Assembly: GCA_035640475.1 (NCBI GenBank)
Contig: DASQWC010000099.1
Location: 1-26,458 of the forward strand
Reading direction: 5' to 3'
DNA from: DASQWC01 sp035640475
GTDB lineage: Bacteria > Actinomycetota > JAICYB01
DNA length: 26,458 nucleotides
The position numbers and the translations under genes are program-made. Below the pieces are notes generated by a model, which ran no database searches, had not been told where the DNA came from, and was given only the letters and a program-made list of their open reading frames with translations. Below, in pieces: positions 7,397-14,609 of the stretch (the stretch's first letter is position 1; the number at the start of each line of letters is the position of its first letter).

Positions 7397-9514
7397 ATGT
7401 CCGCGCTCGGCACGGCGCTTTTCCTCGGAGCAGTCGTGGGGAGTATCTACGCACTTTCCGCGTTCGGGCTGGTGCTCACCTACCGCGCGTCGGGCACGTT
7501 CAACTTCGCTCACGGGGCCGTCGGGATGCTGTTCGCGTTCGTCTTTTACCAACTCGTTCAGGGCGGACGAATCGGCCTCGTCGCGTTCGACTACGACCAA
7601 ACGTGGCGTCTGCCGACGGGGATCGCGCTGCTCGCGGTCGTCGGTGTGCTCGCGCCGGCCTTTGGCTGGATGCTCGACCGCATTCTCTTCCGCCCGCTCC
7701 GGGACGCGGGCGAGGTCGTGAAGATCGTCGCGACGATCGGCCTTCTCGTGGCGCTACAAGGCGTCGCGGGCGTGATGTGGGGCGCCGCGACTACGCTGAC
7801 GCCGTCGAGCATCTTTTCGCCACGAGTGCTCACCGCCGGCGGCTTCCGTGCGAGCGTCGAGCAGATCGCGGCGATCCTGCTCACCGTGGCGCTCGCGCTT
7901 GGGCTTCTGGCCTTTCTGCGGTACTCGGCCCTCGGTGTGCGGATGCGCGCCGTCGTCGACCGGGCAGATCTCGCCGAGCTCGCGGGCATCGACTCGGGAC
8001 GCGTTTCTGCGTTCTCCTGGGCCGTCGGGACGAGCTTTGCCGCGCTCAGCGGCATCCTCCTGGCGCCGTTCTTCGGGAGCCTCGAACCGATCACGCTCAC
8101 GTTCTTCGTCGTCGCGGCGACCGCGGCAGCCATTGCCGGACGGCTCGAGAGCTTCCCGCTGACACTCGCCGGCGCCTACGGCATCGGCATGGCGCAGATT
8201 CTCATCGGACGGTACGCGTCGGGGGAGGTGGCGAGACAGCTTCGCCCCGCCGTGCCGTTCCTCGTCCTGTTCGGGCTGCTCTTCCTTCCGCAATGGCGAC
8301 GCCGGCCGACCGATCGCTGGACGGTGCCGCCGCTCCCGCCCGTGCTGCGCGACCTGTCGCCGCGCGACCTGTCCGCCAGGATCGGGATCGTCACGGCGGT
8401 CGCGCTCGTCGCACCGTTCGTTCTCGGGCCGAGCTGGCAGCTCCAGCTCGCGCGCGTTCCGGCGATGGCGCTCATCTTCCTGTCGCTCGTCGTCGTCTCC
8501 GGATTCGGAGGCCAGGTCTCGTTGTGTCAGGCGGCTCTCGCTGGGTTCGGCGCCTTCGCGACGGCGCACCTCGCCGCCGACTGGGGCGTGCCGTTCTTCG
8601 CGGCGGTGCTCCTCGGCGGTATAGCCGTTGTGCCGATCGGTATCTTCCTTTCCCTGCGTGCTGTGAACCTGTCGCCGCTGTTCCTCGGCTTCGCGACGCT
8701 TGCGTTTGGTGCGGTGATGGACGAGGTCGCGTTCAACTCGAAATCGTTCTCGGGAGGGCTGTCCGGCGTTGTGTTCGATCGTCCCGGCTACCTGCAGAGC
8801 CCGCGCGTCTTCTACATCGCCGCGCTCGCACTGTTCGGCTTCGTCGCGCTGCTCGTGCAGAACCTGCGTCGAAGCAAGACTGGACTCGCATTGGCCGCGA
8901 TGCGCGACTCCGAGGTCGGACTCGGCTCCCTGGGCGTCGACGTTGCCCGGCTGAAGCTCATTGCCTTCTCGATCTCCGCCTTGATAGCGGGAATCGGCGG
9001 CGCCATGTTCTCGGCCGCCGATGGTTTGGCGACGCCGTTCTCGTACTTCAAGCTCCAGTCGCTGTTGTTCCTCGCGCTCGCTGTGATCGGCGGCATCGGG
9101 AGCTGGCTCGGCGCGTTCGCCGGAGCCGTCATCTTCCAGTTGATTCCCGCCTTCGTGCACGAGCCCTTCGTGCAGGACAGCGGCCTGGTGCGGGCGGTCT
9201 TCCGCGACAGCCTCGAAGCATTGCTCCCGGTGCTCTTCGGACTCGGTGCGATCGGACTCGCTCGCAATCCGCACGGTCTTGTCGAGCAGATCCGCGTGTG
9301 GTTCACGCCGCCGCCGCGCATCGAGCGAAAGCCGCCGCCGGTCGAAGCCATCGAGCCCAAAGCGACGCGCGCGCGCCCGGTCACGTTCCGCAACGCGACG
9401 CTCTTCCATCGGCCCGACTGCGTGCTCGCGGAGAACAAGAAGGCAACGGCCGTCCGTCGCGGCACGAAGAAGAAGCCGTGTCCGGTCTGCGAGCCGGCCG
9501 TTCCCCGGAGATGA
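7397..9514 (+). CDS. fused LivH-LivM permease of a branched-chain amino acid/amide-type ABC importer
   Basis: Both inner-membrane permease subunits in one 705-residue chain. Residues about 1-290 are LivH: the N-terminus GSIYALSAFGLVLTYRASG and the FNFAHGAVGM hallmark near 34-45. Residues about 335-624 are LivM: GGQVSLCQAALAGFGAFA near 370, then FSGGLSGV and FSISALIAGIGGAMFS. A Pro/Lys/Arg-rich cytoplasmic tail of about 80 residues follows and ends with H671, C675, C695 and C698 (FHRPDC...CPVCEP), a probable metal site. The start at ATG 7397 matches the LivH N-terminus. It works with the divergent LivG, LivF and binding protein. The stop overlaps the next ATG by 4 bases. Confidence 0.93.
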   Translation: MSALGTALFLGAVVGSIYALSAFGLVLTYRASGTFNFAHGAVGMLFAFVFYQLVQGGRIGLVAFDYDQTWRLPTGIALLAVVGVLAPAFGWMLDRILFRPLRDAGEVVKIVATIGLLVALQGVAGVMWGAATTLTPSSIFSPRVLTAGGFRASVEQIAAILLTVALALGLLAFLRYSALGVRMRAVVDRADLAELAGIDSGRVSAFSWAVGTSFAALSGILLAPFFGSLEPITLTFFVVAATAAAIAGRLESFPLTLAGAYGIGMAQILIGRYASGEVARQLRPAVPFLVLFGLLFLPQWRRRPTDRWTVPPLPPVLRDLSPRDLSARIGIVTAVALVAPFVLGPSWQLQLARVPAMALIFLSLVVVSGFGGQVSLCQAALAGFGAFATAHLAADWGVPFFAAVLLGGIAVVPIGIFLSLRAVNLSPLFLGFATLAFGAVMDEVAFNSKSFSGGLSGVVFDRPGYLQSPRVFYIAALALFGFVALLVQNLRRSKTGLALAAMRDSEVGLGSLGVDVARLKLIAFSISALIAGIGGAMFSAADGLATPFSYFKLQSLLFLALAVIGGIGSWLGAFAGAVIFQLIPAFVHEPFVQDSGLVRAVFRDSLEALLPVLFGLGAIGLARNPHGLVEQIRVWFTPPPRIERKPPPVEAIEPKATRARPVTFRNATLFHRPDCVLAENKKATAVRRGTKKKPCPVCEPAVPRR

Positions 9515-9939
9515 CGAAGGCGCACGACGTTGTCGACCGGTGGGTAGCGCGCATGCCGGCCGGGACGACGTCCGAACGCGTACACGGCGACATGTGGTAC
9601 GTGCGCATCCCCGGTGTCGCCCGAAGCTGGATCCCCGTCGAGATCGAGGTCGGCGAGCGGACGGTGAAGCTCACGAGCCATGTGATCATCGAGCCCGAGG
9701 AGAACCCAGAAGCCGTCTACGCGCTGTTGCTGCGCCGCAACCACAAGGCCGGCCCGGTCTCCTATTCGATCGACGGGAAGGAAGGCGTCATCTGTCTCGT
9801 CACGCGCGTCTCCCACGACGGGCTGGACGAGGCGGCTCTCGACACAGGCGTCGGGGCGATCGTGCAGGAGACCGAGGAGGTCTTTCGGTCGATCCTCCAG
9901 ATCGGCTTCGGGAGCCGCCTGCGCACGCACGGTAGTTAA
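9511..9939 (+). CDS. YbjN-like (type III secretion chaperone-like fold) protein
   Basis: A 142-residue soluble protein. Its pattern (EVGERTVKLTSHVIIEPEENPEAVYALLLRRNHK, split by strands and helices; then DGKEGVICLVTRVSHDGLDEAALDTGVGAIV and a final ETEEVFRSILQIGF helix) resembles actinobacterial YbjN-domain proteins, which have a CesT/type III chaperone-like fold and no settled biochemical role. ATG at 9511 overlaps the permease TGA by 4 bases. A GGAG sits immediately before it, too close to act normally, so coupling is expected. Its co-translation with the LivHM fusion suggests a link to the transporter, but that is inference. Confidence 0.75.
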   Translation: MTKAHDVVDRWVARMPAGTTSERVHGDMWYVRIPGVARSWIPVEIEVGERTVKLTSHVIIEPEENPEAVYALLLRRNHKAGPVSYSIDGKEGVICLVTRVSHDGLDEAALDTGVGAIVQETEEVFRSILQIGFGSRLRTHGS

Positions 9940-10048
9940 CGAGTGTTCACAAACAGAGTAACTCGGGTCCGGCCCGGGCCGTTTACCTCATGGAGAGCAG
10001 TACGCGGGGCCGGGGTATTCCAATCCCAACGCGATGAGACGCGGAGGG

Positions 10049-10056
10049 AAAGGAGG
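10049..10056 (+). promoter_or_regulatory. strong ribosome-binding site of the LPXTG gene
   Basis: AAAGGAGG, a near-perfect complement of the 16S rRNA end, stands 5 bases before the ATG at 10062. It fixes the start of the LPKTG protein and is the strongest Shine-Dalgarno in the window. The remaining gap from 9940 holds a perfect 10-base palindrome, GGCCCGGGCC at 9971-9980, of unknown meaning, and no clear promoter. Confidence 0.85.
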
Positions 10057-10061
10057 CCCGG

Positions 10062-11360
10062 ATGAACCGCTTGATCCGGACGGCCGCAATACTCGCGGCC
10101 GTGACATTGTCGGCCCTGTTGGTGCCCGTCACGAACGCCGCGGGCCAGAGCGCCGACGCGTTCGCTTTTGCGTCGGGAACCGTCGTCCACGCCGATCTGC
10201 TTCGCAGTGGTGAAACGCGGCTCGTCGACGTCGAAGTGGCGTTCTCGGGCGCGGTCTTCGATACCGGTGGTCTGGACACCGCCGTCCTCAACGAGCTGGA
10301 TCGGGAGTTCGCACCGCAGCTTCCGGACAAGTCGTCGTTCGGACGAGCGACCGGTCTTGAAGCCGGGCTCGGCGTCGCCCCGGGCGACGAGAACCAAGTG
10401 ATCCTGTCGGGACGCGCCGAGGTAGCCGCACCGCCCAACCTGGACGGTGTGTCGAATGAGATCGGACCCGTCGATCTCGATCCGCTCGCGTGGGCGGATC
10501 TGCTTCGCGGCGAGGCATTCGCACAAGCTGGCGATCCGCCGTGCGGCCCGATCGGTGACATCTCTCGCGGACTCTCGTATGTGACCGACGTGCAACTCCT
10601 GGACACGGCGTCGTCCGGTGAGGGCGATGGTTTGGAGGCGCCGGTTTTGGCGCTGAACGCGTCCGATCCCGCCCGCGCCGTTTCGCAGTCGCACTCGCGG
10701 ACTGCGTTCATCGCGCAAACGGATGCCGACGGACGTTCGCTCGGCGACAAGCTCGGAGTCGTGAGTGAGGTTCGCGAGACGATCGCTCCGGTAACGCTGT
10801 TCGGCGGCACGCCCAGCGCCCTGACGATCGAGTTCCTCGGCGAGTGGGTGCTTCGTGCTACGGCGACGGGTATGCCGGGTGGTGCGTTCGTTCACTACGG
10901 ACCGGGTGAAGTGTCACCGGAGACGCCCGTCGTGCGTCTGATCGACGCGGACGGCGTCGAGAACCTCGTCACGCTGCAGCAGCTGCTCGGTGAAGACGGG
11001 CTCGTGGTCGATGTCCCGGGGGTCGCCGAAATTGCCATCGGTGAACCACCGCGCGCCATCGACGGGGCCGCCGGCTCGCAGCCGACCGAGAGTGCTGACG
11101 GCACGCGTGCCTCGGCCGCCGTCGACGTCGTTCGCGTGCGCGCGCTGCCCGGCACGCCCGCCGAGCTGGCCGACATCCGCGTCGGACACCTGGAGGTCAG
11201 CACTCAGGTGCCGGCGGGTGGAGTGAGCTGCCCGGCTCCGGAGGTTGAGGTGCGGTCCGCGGCCTCGCTGCCGAAGACCGGACCCGCAGTTGCAGCGACA
11301 CTCCTGACCGGCTTGCTTCTGGCGGCCGGCGCGCTGGCGCTGCGTCGCAGGCTTAGTTAG
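10062..11360 (+). CDS. secreted surface protein with LPXTG-type sorting signal
   Basis: A 432-residue exported protein of unknown function. The N-terminus MNRLIRTAAILAAVTL has a basic start and hydrophobic core, with likely cleavage near NAAGQSADA. The C-terminus is a complete sorting signal: LPKTG at 403-407, a hydrophobic helix, and the basic tail RRRLS. A sortase should therefore link it to the cell wall. The body is acidic, rich in Val, Ala, Gly and Asp, with predicted beta-type segments and few Cys (one in DPPCGPIG, one in GVSCPAPEVEV). I do not recognise a named domain; repeated phrases about Asp-Gly and Val strands suggest a beta-sandwich surface protein. No sortase gene is in the window. 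A strong Shine-Dalgarno precedes it and it appears to be monocistronic. Confidence 0.85.
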   Translation: MNRLIRTAAILAAVTLSALLVPVTNAAGQSADAFAFASGTVVHADLLRSGETRLVDVEVAFSGAVFDTGGLDTAVLNELDREFAPQLPDKSSFGRATGLEAGLGVAPGDENQVILSGRAEVAAPPNLDGVSNEIGPVDLDPLAWADLLRGEAFAQAGDPPCGPIGDISRGLSYVTDVQLLDTASSGEGDGLEAPVLALNASDPARAVSQSHSRTAFIAQTDADGRSLGDKLGVVSEVRETIAPVTLFGGTPSALTIEFLGEWVLRATATGMPGGAFVHYGPGEVSPETPVVRLIDADGVENLVTLQQLLGEDGLVVDVPGVAEIAIGEPPRAIDGAAGSQPTESADGTRASAAVDVVRVRALPGTPAELADIRVGHLEVSTQVPAGGVSCPAPEVEVRSAASLPKTGPAVAATLLTGLLLAAGALALRRRLS

Positions 11361-11362
11361 AG

Positions 11363-11376
11363 ACACGCAAACGTGT
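11363..11376. other. small hairpin beside the terminator
   Basis: ACACG, loop CAAA, CGTGT, lying two bases after the LPKTG gene stop and directly abutting the larger terminator stem. Alone it is too weak to matter, but next to the second stem it may stabilise the 3' end of the message. Confidence 0.4.
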
Positions 11377-11378
11377 GG

Positions 11379-11402
11379 GCCCCGGACCCGATGGTCCGGG
11401 GC
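11379..11402. terminator. bidirectional terminator hairpin between LPXTG gene and etfA
   Basis: A perfect 10-base-pair stem, GCCCCGGACC and GGTCCGGGGC, with a 4-base loop CGAT. It lies in the 48-base gap between the converging 3' ends. There is no long T-run on either side, as is common for actinobacterial hairpin terminators. Being symmetric, it can end transcripts from both sides. Confidence 0.85.
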
Positions 11403-11408
11403 TCACGC

Positions 11409-12368
11409 TCAGCCCTTGCGTTTCTGCAGTTCCTCGATGAGCGCCGGCAGCACCTTCATCGTGTCGCCCACGATGCCCAGATCGGAGATCTGGAAGATCG
11501 GCGCCTCGGGATCCTTGTTGATCGCGATGATTCGCTTGGACTCCTTCATCCCAACCTGGTGCTGTGACGCGCCGGAGATCCCCGCGGCGATGTAGACGTC
11601 CGGCTTGACGGTCTTGCCCGTCTGGCCGACCTGCATCGCGTAGGGAACCCAGCCCGCGTCGACGACGGCGCGGGTGGCGCCGACGGCCGAGTTGGGGATC
11701 GATTTGGAGATCTTCTCGAGCAGCTCGAAGTTGCCCGGCTCGAGCAAGCCTCGGCCCCCGGAGATGACGACCTTGGCGTCCTCGAGCTTCACGCCGGCGG
11801 CTTCTTCCTCGTGGCGCTCGACGCGTTTGGCCTTCTTCTCGTTGTCGGGGATCTCGACGGAGACCTGCTCGGTTTCGGCGCTCCCGCCCACGGCGCTGGG
11901 CTCGAATGACTTCGGACGCGTGATCACGATCTTCGGGCTCGGCCCCCCGAGTGCGATGTCGACGATCTTCGTCCCGCCGAAAATCTGCGTCTGCGCTTTG
12001 TCGGTCGACAGGATGTCGGTCACGTTGCCCATGACCGTCGATCCCATCGACGCGCCGACGCGCGCGGCAATGTCTCGCGAGTCGTAGTCCATGCCGAAGA
12101 CGAGCAGATCGGGCTTGTGCTGCTCGGCGAGCTTCCACAGCGCGTACGCCGCAGGCTGGGCGACGTAGTCCGCAAAGACCTGGTCCTCGGAAAGGTACAC
12201 CTTCTTCGCACCGTGCTCGCCGAGTGTCGTCGCGGCTTGAGCCGCTCCCGGGCCGAGCACGACGGCTTCGGCGTCGCCGAGCTCGCGTGCCTTGGCCAGG
12301 TTCTCGAGCGCGCTCGTCGCGACCTTGCCGTCGGCATCACATTCCGCAAAGACCCAAATTGTTGCCAT
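11409..12368 (-). CDS. etfA: electron transfer flavoprotein alpha subunit
   Basis: With EtfB, carries electrons from acyl-CoA and related dehydrogenases to the quinone pool through FAD. 319 residues from ATG at 12368, which has AAGGAG about 8 bases upstream; a longer in-frame reading to 12413 lacks this. The C-terminal FAD domain is clear: VISGGRGLLEPGNFELL, AVVDAGWVP and YIAAGISGASQHQVGM, followed by IIAINKDPEAPIFQISDLGIVGD. Upstream etfB is 82 bases away with nothing notable between, so the two are co-transcribed. Confidence 0.95.
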   Translation of the reverse strand: MATIWVFAECDADGKVATSALENLAKARELGDAEAVVLGPGAAQAATTLGEHGAKKVYLSEDQVFADYVAQPAAYALWKLAEQHKPDLLVFGMDYDSRDIAARVGASMGSTVMGNVTDILSTDKAQTQIFGGTKIVDIALGGPSPKIVITRPKSFEPSAVGGSAETEQVSVEIPDNEKKAKRVERHEEEAAGVKLEDAKVVISGGRGLLEPGNFELLEKISKSIPNSAVGATRAVVDAGWVPYAMQVGQTGKTVKPDVYIAAGISGASQHQVGMKESKRIIAINKDPEAPIFQISDLGIVGDTMKVLPALIEELQKRKG

Positions 12369-12450
12369 GGCTAGTTCTCCTTCGCTGGGCGCCGCACGCA
12401 GAGCGTCCGACATCGTGTTCTCGTTCTCTCACGGCGTGCGTCGCCCGTCG

Positions 12451-13212
12451 TCAAATCACCTTCGCTTGTGAGAGGAAGTCCGCGATCTTCGTCGCGCCGG
12501 TGCCGTCGTCCTCGACGATCTCACCCGCGCCGCGCGTCGGCGCGTCGTTGACGCCGTCGACCGACTGCGTGGCCGACGACTCCGGGCTCAGCCCGACATC
12601 GCCGAGCGACCATTGGTCGACCGGCTTCTTCTTGGCCTCGACGATGCCCTTGAAGGACGGGTAGCGCGGCTCGTTCACACCGGCGGTGACCGTGACGACG
12701 CAGGGGAGCGGGCATTCGACGATGTCGTAGCCCTTCTCCGTCTGACGGTTGATCTTGACCGTGTTGTCGTTGACTTCGAGCGACTTCGCGAAGGTGGCCA
12801 TCGGAACGTCGAGCAGCGCCGCAATCATCTGCGGCACGACACCGGTGTAGCCGTCGGTCGACTCGACGCCTGAGATGATGAGGTCAAAGCCGGCCTTCTT
12901 GATCGTCTCCGCGAGGACCTTGGCGGTTGTCAGTGCGTCGGCGCCGGCGAGCGCATCGTCGCTGACGAGGATGCCCTTCGCGGCACCCATCGACAGCGCT
13001 TTGCGGACGGCTTCCATCGCCTGCGGGGGCCCCATCGAGACGACCGTGACCTCGCCGCCGTGCGCCTGCGCGAGCTGGAGGCCGGCTTCGACGCCGAACT
13101 CGTCACCGGGGTCGAGCACCCCGGCCACGCCGTCGCGCTTGAGCCGGTCGCCGTCGAGCTGTGGGTCCACGTTGGGGTCTGGGACCTGCTTCACCGTTAC
13201 GACAATGTTCAT
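12451..13212 (-). CDS. etfB: electron transfer flavoprotein beta subunit
   Basis: Beta partner of EtfA, binding AMP and part of the FAD site. 253 residues. The N-terminus MNIVVTVKQVPDPN is typical, as are DEFGVEAGLQLAQ, DGYTGVVPQMIAALL and VTAGVNEPRYPSFKGIV. ATG at 13212 is chosen over the TTG codon directly before it because AGGAG lies about 6 bases upstream. That Shine-Dalgarno is inside an inverted repeat (13221-13232). The gene is divergent from an acyl-CoA synthetase-like gene with a 95-base gap, consistent with a shared fatty- or organic-acid oxidation role. Confidence 0.95.
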   Translation of the reverse strand: MNIVVTVKQVPDPNVDPQLDGDRLKRDGVAGVLDPGDEFGVEAGLQLAQAHGGEVTVVSMGPPQAMEAVRKALSMGAAKGILVSDDALAGADALTTAKVLAETIKKAGFDLIISGVESTDGYTGVVPQMIAALLDVPMATFAKSLEVNDNTVKINRQTEKGYDIVECPLPCVVTVTAGVNEPRYPSFKGIVEAKKKPVDQWSLGDVGLSPESSATQSVDGVNDAPTRGAGEIVEDDGTGATKIADFLSQAKVI

Positions 13213-13220
13213 CAACTTCT

Positions 13221-13232
13221 CCTGTGTACAGG
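13221..13232 (-). promoter_or_regulatory. inverted repeat covering the etfB ribosome-binding site
   Basis: On the minus strand CCTGT-AC-ACAGG, a 5-base-pair dyad whose right arm contains the AGG of the etfB Shine-Dalgarno AGGAG (13219-13223). Beyond one mismatch two more pairs are possible. It could mask the ribosome-binding site in RNA or act as a DNA operator. The tight 2-base loop favours the DNA-palindrome reading. Confidence 0.4.
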
Positions 13233-13293
13233 GGAGGTCAGCGCGGGGATTGTCGCACTCCCCGGCGTTGACGGGCCAACTGCGCGCTCACTC

Positions 13294-13299
13294 TATCCT
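13294..13299 (+). promoter_or_regulatory. probable -10 element for a leaderless transcript of the CoA ligase gene
   Basis: TATCCT fits the actinobacterial TANNNT consensus and ends 8 bases before the ATG at 13308. Transcription would start at or just before the ATG. The gene has no Shine-Dalgarno, which agrees. A TTGACG at 13268-13273 could be a -35, but its 20-base spacing is too long to be convincing. Confidence 0.45.
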
Positions 13300-13307
13300 C
13301 AGAACCG

Positions 13308-14609
13308 ATGTTCAGGCTCACGAGCAACACAGTCGAGCAGGGGGCGAGGCGGGCTGCGGCCTGGCTCGCCGGGCGCGGCCTGCAGACCGGCGATCGAGTC
13401 GCCGTGGTCGCTTCCAACAGGCCCGAGTACGTTGCGCTGACGCTCGGCGCCCTGCGCACCGGCATCGTGCCGGTGCTCGTGAACGTCCACCTGGGAACGG
13501 ACGAGCGCGATCGGATCCTGGCCGACGCCGATCCGGCACTCGTCGTCTCAGACGACGTCTGGCCCGACCTGGACCGCGCCCCGGGGGCCGAGCTCGCGCC
13601 GCATCCGCTGGCCCGGCCGATGCACTACACGTCGGGGACGACGGGGCTGGCAAAGGGAGTGTGGTCGGGCATCCTGTCCGAGAGCGACGCCGCCGCGCTC
13701 GCGGCCGACGAGCAGGACCTGTGGGACGCCCGCCCGGGCGAGACCTACCTGCTGTGCTCGCCGCTGTATCACTCGGCACCCCACCGCATCGTGATCTCGG
13801 CGCTTGCCGCCGGAGCCGACGTTGTGATCTTCGAGCGCTTCGACGCTGCGCAGATCGCGCGGGCGTTCGTCGGCGAACGGATCGCCGGTGCGTTTCTCGT
13901 TCCGACGCATCTGCGGCGGCTCCTGGTCGATCCGTTCGAGGCGCCGCACACTCGCCGCATCCTCCACGCCGGAGAGCCGTGTCCCGAGCAGCTCAAGCGC
14001 CGTGCCATCGATGCGTTCGGCGCCGAGAACCTATGGGAGTTCTACGGGTCGACGGAGGGACAGTTCGCGCTGTGTTCGTCGATCGAATGGCTCGAACGGC
14101 CGGGTACGGTCGGACGCGCTCGTTCCGGGCGTCGCTTGAGCATTGCCGATCCCGGGGCGGACGGCGTCGGCACCATCTACGTCGAGGTGCCGTCCTTTGC
14201 TCGGTGGGAGTACTGGAACGATCCAACCAAGACTGCCGCCGCATGGAACGGGGACTCGTTCACCGTCGGCGACCTCGGACGGCTCGACGGCGACGGGTAC
14301 CTCTTCTTGGAGGGACGCCGCGAGGATCTGATCATCTCGGGCGGCGTCAATGTCTATCCGGCCGAGGTCGAGCGTGTGCTCCAGTCGCATCCCGCGGTTG
14401 TCGAGTCGGCCGTCTTCGGGATAGCCGACGCGGAGTGGGGGCAGATGGTGTGTGCGGCGGTCGTCGGGGATGCCGATCCGGACGCCGTGCTCGCATACGC
14501 ACGCGAGCTCCTCCCCGGCTCCCACTCGCCGAAGCGAGTGGTCGTCGTGGATGCGCTCCCGCGAACCTCGACGGGCAAGGTGCTCCGGTCGGAGCTTGAG
14601 CACCTCTAG
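13308..14609 (+). CDS. AMP-dependent acyl-CoA synthetase/ligase family protein
   Basis: ANL-superfamily enzyme that activates a carboxylic acid as acyl-AMP and usually passes it to CoA. The phosphate-binding loop YTSGTTGLAKG lies at about 107-117. Later motifs are WEFYGSTEGQ, GDLGRLDGDGYLFLEGR, and SGGVNVYPAEVE; the catalytic Lys is K424 in RTSTGKVLR. At 433 residues it is shorter than the usual 500-550, with a trimmed N-terminal domain, but all core motifs are present, so it is probably active. Its divergence from etfBA suggests feeding an oxidation pathway; the substrate is unknown. Its stop overlaps the converging lipoprotein stop in a shared CTAG. Confidence 0.9.
   Translation: MFRLTSNTVEQGARRAAAWLAGRGLQTGDRVAVVASNRPEYVALTLGALRTGIVPVLVNVHLGTDERDRILADADPALVVSDDVWPDLDRAPGAELAPHPLARPMHYTSGTTGLAKGVWSGILSESDAAALAADEQDLWDARPGETYLLCSPLYHSAPHRIVISALAAGADVVIFERFDAAQIARAFVGERIAGAFLVPTHLRRLLVDPFEAPHTRRILHAGEPCPEQLKRRAIDAFGAENLWEFYGSTEGQFALCSSIEWLERPGTVGRARSGRRLSIADPGADGVGTIYVEVPSFARWEYWNDPTKTAAAWNGDSFTVGDLGRLDGDGYLFLEGRREDLIISGGVNVYPAEVERVLQSHPAVVESAVFGIADAEWGQMVCAAVVGDADPDAVLAYARELLPGSHSPKRVVVVDALPRTSTGKVLRSELEHL

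Noticed and set aside
7304..7600. N-terminal extension of the binding protein up to 7600
   Set aside because: The extension is charged, lacks homology-like features and would bury the membrane helix inside the protein; it also lies antisense to livHM.
7754..9409. A 551-codon minus-strand frame antisense to livHM
   Set aside because: Composition is dominated by Arg, Glu and Asp without hydrophobic core or motifs; typical antisense shadow.
7603..9939. A 778-codon plus-strand frame overlapping the permease
   Set aside because: It is a frame shadow of livHM with heavy Arg/Ala/Pro content. Only the part from 9511 is real (YbjN-like gene).
9971..9980. Perfect palindrome GGCCCGGGCC before the LPKTG gene
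   Set aside because: No loop and no second copy; in DNA this rich in G+C it may be chance, so I did not call a terminator or operator.
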